A stretch of 50,100 bases of DNA from Bacillota bacterium. Its GTDB lineage: Bacteria; Bacillota; Clostridia; Oscillospirales; Ruminococcaceae. Positions within the stretch are counted from its first letter, which is position 1; each line of letters opens with the position of its first letter. The DNA is taken from the NCBI GenBank assembly GCA_023460035.1, contig JAEWRN010000013.1:1-50100 (forward strand), read 5' to 3'. A program made the position numbers and the translations under genes. Shown here one piece after another: positions 32,166 to 40,444 of this stretch. The notes beneath the pieces were generated by a model that was not told the DNA's origin, did no database searches, and worked only from the letters and a program-made list of their open reading frames with translations.

Positions 32166-32750
32166 TTATGGGTGATTGACGCTGCTGGTGCCTTTTTCAA
32201 CGAGATAAGTCGCTTCCAGGTCTGCAAGGTGCAGTTTTACGGCCAGCGGGTAATTGCGATAAGCCTCGCTAATGGCAAAGCTGCCGCCGCGCACCGCGTC
32301 GTCAAACCCGCCCATGTGCCACCGAATTGCAACGGCTTCTGCGGGCTTCAGCCGTAAAAAGCGCTCAATCAAAAACACGCTTTTTTCGCCGTGCCCATAG
32401 GGGAAAGCATCGGCCACCGAGTAAGAGGGCACTTTTTCCCAGGCCCCGGTCTCGTCATTTTTGACATTGCGAAAGCCTGCCTTGTAAAAATTGGCCTTGC
32501 ACAGGTCGTGCAGCAGCCCGCAAATTGCATAGCTTTCCATGTTTTCGCCCTCGGCGTAAAACTGGCGGCACAGCGTTTCATAGACGTTCAGGCTGTGCAT
32601 CACCAGCCCGCTTTCACACGCACCGTGAAACTTAGTGCTGGCGGGTGCCACAAAAAAATCGGTCGTCTGCATCCATTCCAGCAGCTGCTCGGCCCCGTCG
32701 CGGTGAATGTTGGCGCGAAACGCCTCCACGTAATCCTCTTTGTAGCCCAT
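32166..32750 (-). CDS. HD domain-containing hydrolase
   Basis: A 194-residue cytoplasmic protein. It has the metal-binding pattern of HD phosphohydrolases: His in ESGLVMHSLNVYE (about residue 52), then LLHDLCKANFY (the HD pair, about residues 79-84), and IRWHMGG further on. The substrate is unknown; nucleotide or RNA phosphodiesters are usual for the family. It starts 2 bases after the stop of the YdbC gene with no ribosome site of its own, so it is probably translationally coupled. The YdbC pairing suggests nucleic-acid metabolism, but this is weak. Confidence 0.88.
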   Translation of the reverse strand: MGYKEDYVEAFRANIHRDGAEQLLEWMQTTDFFVAPASTKFHGACESGLVMHSLNVYETLCRQFYAEGENMESYAICGLLHDLCKANFYKAGFRNVKNDETGAWEKVPSYSVADAFPYGHGEKSVFLIERFLRLKPAEAVAIRWHMGGFDDAVRGGSFAISEAYRNYPLAVKLHLADLEATYLVEKGTSSVNHP

Positions 32751-32752
32751 AG

Positions 32753-32974
32753 TTAAATATCCATGTCCGCAAGAATGCCCTTTAAAATGGCAAGCTCGTC
32801 GTGGGAAAGCGAAACCCCCTTGCCCATTTTGCTGTTATCCGGGGCCCAGTCGCGAATATCATATTTGGCTTCCCGGTCATTCCAGCTGATCAGGTTTAAC
32901 TGGCGTTCCCAGCCGTTCGGGCTTTGCGAAAGCACTGCAATCTTTTCAACAATTTCGTATTTAAACTCTGCCAT
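32753..32974 (-). CDS. PC4/YdbC family single-stranded DNA-binding protein
   Basis: A 73-residue protein matching the bacterial PC4-like YdbC family: EFKYEIVEKIAVLSQSPNGWERQLNLISWNDREAKYDIRDWAPDNSKMGKGVSLSHDELAILKGIL. In Lactococcus YdbC this fold binds single-stranded DNA as a dimer. The E-K-I-x-V-L-S and W-x-x-x-L-N-x-x-S-W-N segments are the conserved core. First gene of a two-gene unit with the HD hydrolase. Confidence 0.92.
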   Translation of the reverse strand: MAEFKYEIVEKIAVLSQSPNGWERQLNLISWNDREAKYDIRDWAPDNSKMGKGVSLSHDELAILKGILADMDI

Positions 32975-33024
32975 AGTTGTCGCACCGTCCTAATGTTTGT
33001 TTTAAATAGTCATACCGATTATTT

Positions 33025-33053
33025 ATTGTAAAGGTTTAAAACCGCGATTGCAA
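33025..33053 (-). promoter_or_regulatory. predicted promoter of the ydbC-HD unit
   Basis: Reading leftward: TTGCAA (33053-33048), a 17-base spacer and TACAAT (33030-33025), 51 bases before the YdbC start. Confidence 0.65.
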
Positions 33054-33098
33054 GCCCTAAACTGCGCAAACAGCGCACAGATGCAGGGTGCGCAAGAC

Positions 33099-33122
33099 AA
33101 AAAAGCCCCCCGCTGCGGGAGG
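33099..33122 (-). terminator. terminator of the rpiR gene
   Basis: On the minus strand CCTCCC (33122-33117) pairs with GGGGGG (33111-33106) around GCAGC, followed by C and a six-T run (33104-33099). Confidence 0.82.
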
Positions 33123-33128
33123 TTCTGG

Positions 33129-33995
33129 CTATTTTTCACCTTTTGGCTCGTAATAAAAAGTTTCCTGTAAAAACGTCTTGTCAATCACCGGCTGCAGTTG
33201 TTCGCGCTTTTCGTTCATAAAAGCTGAAAACAGAATATCCAGCACATGCAGCCCGCTTAGGCGGCTGCTCATGCCGCCCACCCGAAACACCGTCTCTTCA
33301 CTGTCCACATACAAATTGAGGTCGCACAGCTCCAGCAGCGCATTGTCAGAGTGGCTGGTCACCGAGACAGAAGGGATTTTGTTGTCGCGCAAAATGCGGG
33401 CAACACGCAGGGTGTCCTCGGTCTGGCCGGTGTACGAAATCACGATGGCAAGGTGACTTGCGTCACAGGTTTTGGCCAGCATGGCCATTTCAGAGTAATA
33501 GGCGTAGGCCGTGCAGGGCACGCCAAGGCGCAGCGCTTTCAGCATGGCGTCGTGGCAGATCAGGTTCGACATGCCGCTGCCGTAAAAATCCCACTGCTTT
33601 GCGCCGCACATCATCTCTACCGCCCGCTGGAACGCGCTGACCGGGTTGAGCCGTTTTACGTCCACCACCGCGCGCACATTGCTGCTGGTCACCTTTGCAA
33701 TGATCTCTTCCATCGAGTCGTGCTGGCCGATGGGCGCCCCGTTTTGAAACAGCATGGCGCTGTCCAGGTAATCGCGCAAGTCGGCGGCAAGCTGCAACCG
33801 AAAATCGGTAAAGCTGTCCATGCCCAGTTTTTTGGCGACCCGCATCACGGTGCCGGTGCTGGTATAGGTTTTGTGCGCAAGCTCTACAATACCCATCACA
33901 GCCACATTTTCAGGGTCGTTGAGGATGTAGTTGACAATCTGCCTCTCGCTGGGCGAAAGGTCCTGGATGCGCTTCATCCGCAACAACAAGTTCAA
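33129..33995 (-). CDS. MurR/RpiR family transcriptional regulator
   Basis: A protein of 288 residues. It has the N-terminal RpiR helix-turn-helix (LSPSERQIVNYILNDPENVAVMGIVELAHKTYTSTGTVMRVAKKLG) and a C-terminal SIS domain that binds phosphosugars (DFYGSGMSNLICHDAMLKALRLG and AIVISYTGQTEDTLRVARIL). I choose TTG 33995 because AAAGGAGG lies 8 bases upstream of it; the ATG seven codons earlier lies before that site. Placed next to ptsI and the man-type PTS with an SIS isomerase, it probably senses the sugar phosphate that this system produces. Confidence 0.92.
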   Translation of the reverse strand: MNLLLRMKRIQDLSPSERQIVNYILNDPENVAVMGIVELAHKTYTSTGTVMRVAKKLGMDSFTDFRLQLAADLRDYLDSAMLFQNGAPIGQHDSMEEIIAKVTSSNVRAVVDVKRLNPVSAFQRAVEMMCGAKQWDFYGSGMSNLICHDAMLKALRLGVPCTAYAYYSEMAMLAKTCDASHLAIVISYTGQTEDTLRVARILRDNKIPSVSVTSHSDNALLELCDLNLYVDSEETVFRVGGMSSRLSGLHVLDILFSAFMNEKREQLQPVIDKTFLQETFYYEPKGEK

Positions 33996-34030
33996 AACGC
34001 AGGCCTCCTTTGTCATTAAAATGTAATGCT

Positions 34031-34059
34031 ACTATAGCATATTCACCGGGCACAGGCAA
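34031..34059 (-). promoter_or_regulatory. predicted rpiR promoter
   Basis: Reading leftward: TTGCCT (34059-34054), a 17-base spacer and TATAGT (34036-34031). It lies between ptsI and rpiR, so rpiR can be transcribed on its own. Confidence 0.6.
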
Positions 34060-34135
34060 ACGAAAACACCGCAAATTGGCCCGCCTTCGGCAAAGGTACA
34101 TTTTTGCGGGGCGTTTTTGTTAACACGGTACAATG

Positions 34136-35803
34136 CTATTGCAACTGGGTTTCACATAGGGTGCGACACTGGGCACGGCTGAGCTGCCGAATGCACTCTT
34201 TGATGCGCAAAATAGACGGTGCCGCCATGGAAAGCTCGTCGATGCCCATGCCGATGTAATAGGGCACCAGCGCGGGGATGGCGGCGCTTTCGCCGCAGAT
34301 GCTTACCCGGATGCCTGCTTCGTGTGCGCAAATTGCCACCCGCTGTATCATGCGCAGCACGGCGGGGCTGCCGGGGTCGAACAGGTAGTTTACCTGTGGG
34401 TTCATGCGGTCGACCGCCAGCGTGTACTGGGTAAGGTCGTTGGTGCCGATGCAGAAAAAGTTGACCTCTTTCGCAAACCGGTCGGCCAGCATAACGGCCG
34501 ACGGGGTTTCGACCATGATGCCAATCTCCACTTTTTCGCTGTACGGCAGGCCGTCGCGCCGCAGCCCCTGTTTGACACGGGCCAGCACCGACAAAATGCT
34601 GTGCATCTCCTGCAGGCAGGTGACCATGGGGAACACGATGGCAAGGTTGCCGTACACTGAGGCACGCAGCAACGCGCGCAGCTGCGGGATGAATACGTCC
34701 TCTACCCGGTCAAGGCTGATGCGCACCGAGCGGTAACCCAGCGCGGGGTTTTTTTCAGCGGCAAAGCTGAAATGCGGTGACTGTTTGTCCGAGCCAAGGT
34801 CCAGCGTGCGAATCGTCACGCGGCGCGGGGTCAATGCGGCAAGGATATTCTGATAGGTTTTAAACTGCACTTCCTCTGTGGGAAAATGTGCTTCGTCCCA
34901 AAACAAAAACTCACTGCGCAGCAGGCCAATGCCCTCGGCATCACTGCGCAGGGCGGCCTTTGCCTCTTCGGGCTGGCTGATGTTGGCGCAAAGGCGAATA
35001 TTGGCGCCGTCGGTGGTGGTGGCGGGCTTGCCGTGCAGCAGCGCAAGGCGTTTTTCCTCTGCGCGCAGCGCGGTAATTTTTTCGGCGTATTGCAGCACTG
35101 TGTCGTCGTCCGGCTCTAAGATCACCAGCCCGTCAATGCCGTCCACAATCGCGTTGTCACCCGTTTGCAGCCGGTCAAAGCCGCTGTCCAGCGCGGCGAC
35201 CGCCGCAATGCCAAGGCTGCGGGCCAAAATGGCGGCATGGCTGTTAAAGGTGCCGCCGCGGGTGATAAACCCAGCCACCTTTTGCTTGTCCAGCCGCACG
35301 GTCTGGCTGGGTAGCAGGTCTTCGGCTGCCACTACCACCGGGCGCGTGCAGCCCGCAAGGGGGTCACTGTGCTGTTGCAGCAAAATGTCGCACACACGGG
35401 TAGAAAGGTCGCGCACGTCTGCGGCGCGCTCTTTCATGTATTCATCCGCCATATTGGAAAAGATGGAAGCAAACTGAATCCCCGCACTGTAAACCGCATA
35501 TTCGGCGCAAAGAGACTCCATGCAAATCATGCTGTGCACGGCGTCGAGATAATTCGGGTCCTCCAGTATTGTGGTATGCACTTCAAAAATTGCCGCGGCG
35601 TCTTCGCCTGCTTCCCGCATTGTCTTTGCACGCAGCGCCGCCAGTTGGGCTTTGGCTGTTTCAATGGCGCTGTCCACACGGGCAATCTCGGCGGCCGTAT
35701 CGTCCACCGTGCGCATTTTGGGTGCTTGTGTTTGCGGCTGCAGCAGCAGCACGGGTGCCTGTACAATGCCGTGGCTGGTGCCAATCCCTTCAAGCGTAAG
35801 CAT
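34136..35803 (-). CDS. ptsI: phosphoenolpyruvate-protein phosphotransferase (PTS enzyme I)
   Basis: A 555-residue cytosolic enzyme taking phosphate from PEP to pass to HPr. The active-site His189 lies in GGTFNSHAAILAR, where most relatives read GGxTSH. The PEP-binding barrel has GIGLLRSEFLF, FPMVT...EVEIGIMVETPSAVMLAD-type strands, FCIGTNDLTQYTLAVDR and the Cys in ICGESA. AAGGAGAC is 6 bases before the ATG. It is divergent from the PTS permease genes; no HPr gene is adjacent, although ptsH and ptsI are usually together. It could be the only enzyme I of the cell or a dedicated second copy. Confidence 0.95.
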   Translation of the reverse strand: MLTLEGIGTSHGIVQAPVLLLQPQTQAPKMRTVDDTAAEIARVDSAIETAKAQLAALRAKTMREAGEDAAAIFEVHTTILEDPNYLDAVHSMICMESLCAEYAVYSAGIQFASIFSNMADEYMKERAADVRDLSTRVCDILLQQHSDPLAGCTRPVVVAAEDLLPSQTVRLDKQKVAGFITRGGTFNSHAAILARSLGIAAVAALDSGFDRLQTGDNAIVDGIDGLVILEPDDDTVLQYAEKITALRAEEKRLALLHGKPATTTDGANIRLCANISQPEEAKAALRSDAEGIGLLRSEFLFWDEAHFPTEEVQFKTYQNILAALTPRRVTIRTLDLGSDKQSPHFSFAAEKNPALGYRSVRISLDRVEDVFIPQLRALLRASVYGNLAIVFPMVTCLQEMHSILSVLARVKQGLRRDGLPYSEKVEIGIMVETPSAVMLADRFAKEVNFFCIGTNDLTQYTLAVDRMNPQVNYLFDPGSPAVLRMIQRVAICAHEAGIRVSICGESAAIPALVPYYIGMGIDELSMAAPSILRIKECIRQLSRAQCRTLCETQLQ

Positions 35804-35845
35804 GACAGTCTCCTTCCGGTGAGTCGACTGGGCGAGGTCTTCCTC

Positions 35846-35888
35846 TTTTATATTACGTTTTTATATTACGTTTCCTAAACAGCAACAA
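35846..35888 (-). promoter_or_regulatory. ptsI promoter with 13-bp tandem repeat
   Basis: TTTTATATTACGT occurs twice head to tail (35846-35858 and 35859-35871). On the minus strand each copy supplies a TAATATAAAA stretch. TTGTTG (35888-35883), a 17-base spacer and TATAAA (35865-35860) form the best promoter; the second copy offers another -10 13 bases further on. The repeat may create two start sites. Confidence 0.6.
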
Positions 35889-35950
35889 AACCGCCCGTAA
35901 GTTCATCATACACCAAAAGAAACCGCAGCAAAACGGTTTTTCGTTTTCCG

Positions 35951-36008
35951 TCAAAAATTTTCAAAACCCCTATTTTCATTGAAACAGCCCTGCCAGATGT
36001 GCTAAGGT
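35951..36008 (+). promoter_or_regulatory. weak predicted promoter and possible operator of the PTS operon
   Basis: TTGAAA (35979-35984), an 18-base spacer and TAAGGT (36003-36008) is the best candidate before the IIB gene. Upstream, TCAAAAATTTTCA (35951-35963) is a near-palindrome of the A/T-rich TGAAA-TTTCA kind often used by RpiR regulators. Both are tentative. Confidence 0.35.
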
Positions 36009-36041
36009 TGAGCCATAAGGAAAACACAAGGGGGATTGACA

Positions 36042-36539
36042 ATGGGCAAACTTTATGTGCGCATTGACGACAGACTCATTCACGGGCAAATCGTCACGGC
36101 ATGGTGCGTGACCTACGGTGTGGGTGAAATCATTGCCATTGACGACGCGCTGGCTTCGAACGCGATGATGCAGCAGATTATGATGATGGGGGTGCCGGCA
36201 GGGTATCACCCGAAAATCGTCACCGCGGCACAGGCGAAAGAGATTTTAAAAACAGAAACAGAAAAAACGCGGCTGGTGATTACCCGGTTTGCGAAAAACC
36301 TGGCACAGATTCGCGACGAAATTAAGGCCGCCGAGCATGTGAACATCGGCAACTGCTCGAAACAGGCGGACGAAGCCGCACATGTGAAGGGCATTGGGGT
36401 AGGCGGTGTGCTGAGCTTCAGCCAGGCCGACATTGACGCGCTGGATGCAGAGCAGGCTGACGGCGTGACCGTCATCTGCCAAATGCTGCCCACAGAAAAA
36501 TGCCGCAGCTGGGACGAGCTGAAAAAGGCTTTTTCGTAA
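36042..36539 (+). CDS. PTS mannose/fructose/sorbose family EIIB
   Basis: A 165-residue cytoplasmic PTS component. The N-terminal LYVRIDDRLIHGQIVTAW holds the phosphorylated His14 of the IIB(Man) fold. IIAIDDALASNAMMQQIMMMGVP and VNIGNCSKQ (the usual V-N-x-G-x-x loop) are also typical. It takes phosphate from the IIA protein and passes it to the sugar entering through IIC/IID. ATG 36042 follows AAGGGGGA at 6 bases. First gene of the permease operon. Confidence 0.95.
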   Translation: MGKLYVRIDDRLIHGQIVTAWCVTYGVGEIIAIDDALASNAMMQQIMMMGVPAGYHPKIVTAAQAKEILKTETEKTRLVITRFAKNLAQIRDEIKAAEHVNIGNCSKQADEAAHVKGIGVGGVLSFSQADIDALDAEQADGVTVICQMLPTEKCRSWDELKKAFS

Positions 36540-36633
36540 AAGGTGCGCGGCAAAATTGATACAGTTGCTTTTCAGCACGCGCCGCACCCTGCGGCGGGTG
36601 CTGTAGAATCAAAACCAATTAAGGAGGAATATC

Positions 36634-37437
36634 ATGAGTGTACTACAAGCAATTCTGATCGCGTTGTTTGTCTACCTTGGTTCCATTGGTTCTGTGGTTG
36701 GCAACACGCTGGGCTGGTACGATCTTGGCCGCCCGCTGGTGGCCTCGTTTATCGTCGGGCTCATCATGGGCAATGTGCCGGTGGCAGTGGCCTTGGGCCT
36801 GCTGCTACAGCTGGCAAACCTGGGCTCGGTCACACCGGGCGGCGCAGTTGGCTGGGACCTTTCGTATGCAACTTACATCGGCGTGGGCGGCGCGCTGGCG
36901 TTCTACAATGGTGACATGGCTACCACCGTGGCACTGATGTGGGTGTTCTCCACCGTGGGCGGTGCCATTGGCGTTGCCATGTGGAACCTGGTTTATGCGT
37001 TAAACCTTGGCGTCAACCGCGTTGCCATGAAAGGTGCCGAAAACGCAAACCCCCGCCAGATCGCGTTTGCAAACGCGGGCCTTGGCAACATTGTCGGCTT
37101 TGTATTCCGTTTTGTGCCGGCCCTCATTATCCTCATCACAACGGCAGTGGTCGGCTCGCAGACCGGCTTTAACGTGGCAGAGATCATCCCGGCATGGCTT
37201 ACAACGATTCTTGGCGCCTTTGGCGGCATGATGGCTGCCCTAGGTATGGGCATTCTGCTGAGCTTTTTGATGAAGAAGCCGGTACACTTTGCAATTTTCA
37301 TCATCGGCTTTATGCTCATCAAGTATCTCGGCCTCAGCATGATGGCGGTTGCTATTTTCGCCATTGCGGCAGCGGTGATCTACTATTCGATCGTCAGCGC
37401 CAAAGAAGAAAAAGGGCAGGAAGGCGGGGTGGCTTAA
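36634..37437 (+). CDS. PTS mannose/fructose/sorbose family EIIC
   Basis: A 267-residue polytopic membrane protein forming part of the sugar channel. Its start LQAILIALFVYLGSIGS, the region RPLVASFIVGLIMGNVPVAVALGLLLQLANLG and the later TTILGAFGGMMAALGMGILLSFLM are typical of the PTS_EIIC (Man) family. AAGGAGG precedes the ATG. The next gene (IID) begins at the very next base after its stop, so translation is coupled. The transported sugar cannot be read from sequence. Confidence 0.95.
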   Translation: MSVLQAILIALFVYLGSIGSVVGNTLGWYDLGRPLVASFIVGLIMGNVPVAVALGLLLQLANLGSVTPGGAVGWDLSYATYIGVGGALAFYNGDMATTVALMWVFSTVGGAIGVAMWNLVYALNLGVNRVAMKGAENANPRQIAFANAGLGNIVGFVFRFVPALIILITTAVVGSQTGFNVAEIIPAWLTTILGAFGGMMAALGMGILLSFLMKKPVHFAIFIIGFMLIKYLGLSMMAVAIFAIAAAVIYYSIVSAKEEKGQEGGVA

Positions 37438-38319
37438 ATGGAACAGGTTACAACTGAAAACACCACACAGGCAACTGTAGCAGAAAAGAAACTGAAACCC
37501 GCTACACTGAAACGCGCATGGCTGATCTGGTTCTTCTGGCACGGCTGCTCACAGCAGGGCGAAAACCTGCTGGGCAACGCCATGGCACACACCATGACCC
37601 CGGTAGTCGAAGAGCTGTACACGACAAAAGAAGAAAAATCTGCGGCATATAAACGCAGCCTGACCCTGTTTAACACCGAGCAACAGCTTGGCGCTATCGC
37701 CCCCGGCATCATCTGCGGCATGGAAGAAGCCGTTGCCGCAAAAGAAATTGCACCGGAAGTCAGCGACGCGGTAAAGGTCGCGCTGATTGGCCCGACCTCC
37801 GCCATCGGCGATTCGATGTGGGTGGCAACCGCAATCCCCCTGCTGCTGACCATCTGCATGACTGTCACCAACATGGGCGGCGTGTTTACCTACGGCGGCC
37901 CGCTGCTGTACATGCTGGGCTACCCGGTTTTGACCGCTGTTATCAGCTGGAACATGTGGAAGCTTGGCTATAAGACCGGCCTTGAGGGCATTCACAAGTT
38001 TATGTCGTCCGGCCGCCTTGCACAGCTTACCTCCGCAATGACGGTGCTGGGCCTTGTGGTCATTGGCGCGTTGACGGCATCGTATGTCAGCGTGTATGTG
38101 CCTGTCATGATTACCCCTCCCGGCGGCGAAACCGCCGCGATTGACCTTGATACCTTAATCAACAATATCTTCCCGGGCATCCTGCCGCTGCTGCTCACCT
38201 TGGGCATCTACCGGCTGTATGCCAAAAAGAAGTGGTCGCCTCTCGCGGTAATGGGCTTGATCCTTGCACTGGCCTGCGTGCTGACCGGCCTTGGTTACCT
38301 CACCGGCGTTTACGCCTGA
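37438..38319 (+). CDS. PTS mannose/fructose/sorbose family EIID
   Basis: A 293-residue membrane component. LKRAWLIWFFWHGCSQQGENLLGNAMAHTMTPVVEELY is the typical IID start, where most relatives read F-x-x-S-x-N-Y-E-R-x-Q-x-x-G. IGPTSAIGDSMWVATAIPLLLTI (about residues 118-140) is the conserved G-P-x-x-x-x-G-D-x loop, and helices follow to the C-terminus. The phosphoenzyme complex IIB acts on sugar bound by IIC/IID. Confidence 0.95.
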   Translation: MEQVTTENTTQATVAEKKLKPATLKRAWLIWFFWHGCSQQGENLLGNAMAHTMTPVVEELYTTKEEKSAAYKRSLTLFNTEQQLGAIAPGIICGMEEAVAAKEIAPEVSDAVKVALIGPTSAIGDSMWVATAIPLLLTICMTVTNMGGVFTYGGPLLYMLGYPVLTAVISWNMWKLGYKTGLEGIHKFMSSGRLAQLTSAMTVLGLVVIGALTASYVSVYVPVMITPPGGETAAIDLDTLINNIFPGILPLLLTLGIYRLYAKKKWSPLAVMGLILALACVLTGLGYLTGVYA

Positions 38320-38401
38320 TGCATTGGTAAAAGGGCGGCCGAGCAAACCGGCCCGGCCGCATCTTTACAATAAAAGTCAGAAAGGAAAGCAGAAACCAAT
38401 T

Positions 38402-39160
38402 ATGAGCAATCTGAAGTATGTCGAGAAAATCAACGAGGTCATCGAAAAAATCGATGCCACGCAGGCCGAAAACATCAAAGCGGCGGCAAAGCTTTGCGCC
38501 GATACCATCCATAGTGGCAAGCTGGTACACCTGTTTGGCTCTGGCCATTCGGTGCTGCCCATTCAGGATATGTTCCCCCGTTACGGCGGTGTAGTGGGCT
38601 GGCACCCGCTGATGGACCCGCGCCTGATGTGGACTAACGTCATCGGCCCGGGCGGCGCACGTGAGCTGCTGTGGATCGAGCGTCAGGAGGGCTACATCAA
38701 AAACTTCCTGCAAAGCTACACCTTCCAGGAGGGTGAAGTGATGATTGTCTATTCGCATGGCGGCCTGAACGCGGCCCCCATCGAATGTGCGCTGTATGCA
38801 AAAGAGCACGGCATGAAGGTCATTGCTGTGACCAGCGGCGAAAACTACCGCAAGGCCACCGCAACCCATTCGTCCGGCAAAAAGCTGGGTGACGTGGCGG
38901 ATATCCTGATCGACAACTGCTGCCCGCTGGAGGATTCGCTGGTCGCAATCCCCGGCTATGCACAGAAGGTCGGCGCTTCCAGCACGACCGCTGTCATGAC
39001 CATCACCCAGTCGCTGGCCGCGGAGACCGCACTGCTGCTGGAAAAACTGGGCCACAAAATGTACATCTTTGTCTCGCCCAACGTCACCGAGTGCCCGCCC
39101 GACTACATGCACGAGGTGTACGCCAATTACACAGAGCTGATGCATAAGACCAACAACTAA
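38402..39160 (+). CDS. SIS domain sugar-phosphate isomerase-like protein
   Basis: A 252-residue cytoplasmic protein with one SIS fold: KLVHLFGSGHSVLPIQDMFPRYGG (phosphosugar loop), VMIVYSHGGLNAAPIECALYAKEHGMKVIAVTSGENY and late ATHSSGKKLGDVADILIDNC. It resembles the UPF0309/sugar-isomerase-domain group. Located between the IID and IIA genes, it probably converts the incoming sugar phosphate, perhaps an amino sugar; that is inference. The start at 38402 has AAAGGAAAG some 14 bases upstream, a weak placement. No deacetylase, etherase or kinase accompanies it here. Confidence 0.87.
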   Translation: MSNLKYVEKINEVIEKIDATQAENIKAAAKLCADTIHSGKLVHLFGSGHSVLPIQDMFPRYGGVVGWHPLMDPRLMWTNVIGPGGARELLWIERQEGYIKNFLQSYTFQEGEVMIVYSHGGLNAAPIECALYAKEHGMKVIAVTSGENYRKATATHSSGKKLGDVADILIDNCCPLEDSLVAIPGYAQKVGASSTTAVMTITQSLAAETALLLEKLGHKMYIFVSPNVTECPPDYMHEVYANYTELMHKTNN

Positions 39161-39188
39161 TAAGGTCCTCCCTAAAAAGCGAATAGCC

Positions 39189-39223
39189 AAAAAAGCCTCT
39201 GTTTATAAACAAGGGGCTTTTTT
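39189..39223 (+). terminator. hairpin with T-run inside the PTS operon
   Basis: AAAAAAGCCTCT (39189-39200) pairs with AGGGGCTTTTTT (39212-39223), with an inner GTTTATAAAC. It ends in a T6 run and lies between the SIS gene and the IIA gene, so part of the transcripts may stop here. Confidence 0.7.
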
Positions 39224-39241
39224 GGGCAAAAGGAGACGAGC

Positions 39242-39634
39242 ATGACAAATATCATCGTGTCGGGCCACGGCGGGCTGGGTACTGCTATTCAGCGCAACCT
39301 GAATATGCTGCTGGGGGACACCCCGGGTATGTTTTATGTCGATTTTAACCCCGAAGACAGCCTGGACATTCTTGCCCAAAAATATCAGGACGCGCTTGCA
39401 AAGTGCGGGCAAAACGAAGTATTATTTGCCTGTGACCTCAACGGCGGCAGCCCGTTTCGGCAGGCGGCAATGCTGTGCATTGACCACCCGGAGCGCCGGG
39501 CGATTGCGGGCATGAATATTTCGGCCTATGCCGAGATTGCTTATAGTTTAGATTTACCGGTAGACCAGCTTTGCGACCTTGCGGCCGAAACAACGCGCAG
39601 TACGGTGCAAATTTTCCCGCCGCGGGCAGAATAA
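39242..39634 (+). CDS. PTS mannose/fructose/sorbose family EIIA
   Basis: A 130-residue cytoplasmic protein. IIVSGHGGLGTAIQRNL carries the phosphoacceptor His9 of the IIA(Man) fold, and LFACDLNGGSPFRQAAML is the conserved L-x-D-L-x-G-G-S-P-x-N-like core. It receives phosphate from HPr and gives it to IIB. AAAGGAG lies 6-7 bases before the ATG. A partial terminator precedes it. Confidence 0.94.
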   Translation: MTNIIVSGHGGLGTAIQRNLNMLLGDTPGMFYVDFNPEDSLDILAQKYQDALAKCGQNEVLFACDLNGGSPFRQAAMLCIDHPERRAIAGMNISAYAEIAYSLDLPVDQLCDLAAETTRSTVQIFPPRAE

Positions 39635-39677
39635 ACGGCCCTTTGCGGCACTGGCCGCAACGAGAGGAGAAATAACC

Positions 39678-40367
39678 ATGCCAACTGATTTCCCGCTGCC
39701 TTACCTGCTAATGCTGATGGTCATCGCCGTGCTGGTACTGTATTTGCTGCGCACGGCGCAAAAAACGGCAATGGCAGAGCTGAACCGTGTGCTGGTGCAG
39801 CAAAACGACCCGGTGCGCTATTTAGAAATGCTGGGCAGCCCGCGCTTGAAGCTGGTGCTGCGCCCCGGCACGCTGGCATTGCTGCGGCTAGACGGTGTGC
39901 TTGCGGCGGGGGATGAAGCGGCGGCCCGGCAGCTGTTTGAACAGCTTGGCACCCTGCGGCTGAAACCCGCAGAGCGGCTGAACGGCCTGCAAAAGGCGTT
40001 GGATTTTTATGTGAAGCGCAACGATGCCGCCGGTGCAGAGCAGGCGCTGGCCGGCTTAGAGCTGCTGCTGAAAAACGAAAAAAACCCCAAACTGCAGGCA
40101 GTTCTGTCAGATGCACAGCTGCTGGTAGGGGTGTATATTCGAAAGGACGCCGCCTGCATTGCCCCGCTGAAAGAGCTAAGTGAAGCCCAAAACGGCACCC
40201 AGCGCGGTATTACGCTTTACCGGCTGGCAAAGCTGTACCATGCCGGCGGGCAGGGCGCGGCGGCGGCACAGGCGCTGGCAGCGGCCCGCCCCTTGGTGCA
40301 GGGTACCCCATGGCAGCCGCTCGTGCAGGCGGCGCAGGTTGACCCGCAGTTGCTTGAAATACAATAA
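39678..40367 (+). CDS. membrane-anchored helical-repeat protein of unknown function
   Basis: A 229-residue protein. An N-terminal membrane helix (LPYLLMLMVIAVLVLYLL) is followed by alpha-helical, Leu/Ala-rich segments in the style of TPR repeats (for example AARQLFEQLGTLRLKPAERLNGLQKALDFYVKRNDAAGAEQALAGLELLL). Probably a cytoplasmic scaffold. GAGAGGAG precedes the ATG at 39678. It closes the PTS operon, but nothing in it suggests a sugar role. I do not recognise a named family. Confidence 0.65.
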   Translation: MPTDFPLPYLLMLMVIAVLVLYLLRTAQKTAMAELNRVLVQQNDPVRYLEMLGSPRLKLVLRPGTLALLRLDGVLAAGDEAAARQLFEQLGTLRLKPAERLNGLQKALDFYVKRNDAAGAEQALAGLELLLKNEKNPKLQAVLSDAQLLVGVYIRKDAACIAPLKELSEAQNGTQRGITLYRLAKLYHAGGQGAAAAQALAAARPLVQGTPWQPLVQAAQVDPQLLEIQ

Positions 40368-40384
40368 CACGAAATAGAAGACCA

Positions 40385-40433
40385 AAACCAAACCCCCACC
40401 GTCGGCAATAGCTGGCAGTGGGGGTTTGGTTTT
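40385..40433. terminator. bidirectional terminator
   Basis: AAACCAAACCCCCAC (40385-40399) pairs exactly with GTGGGGGTTTGGTTT (40418-40432). T's on one side and A's on the other let it end both the PTS operon and the leftward HEPN gene. Confidence 0.92.
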
Positions 40434-40444
40434 TACAAATCATC

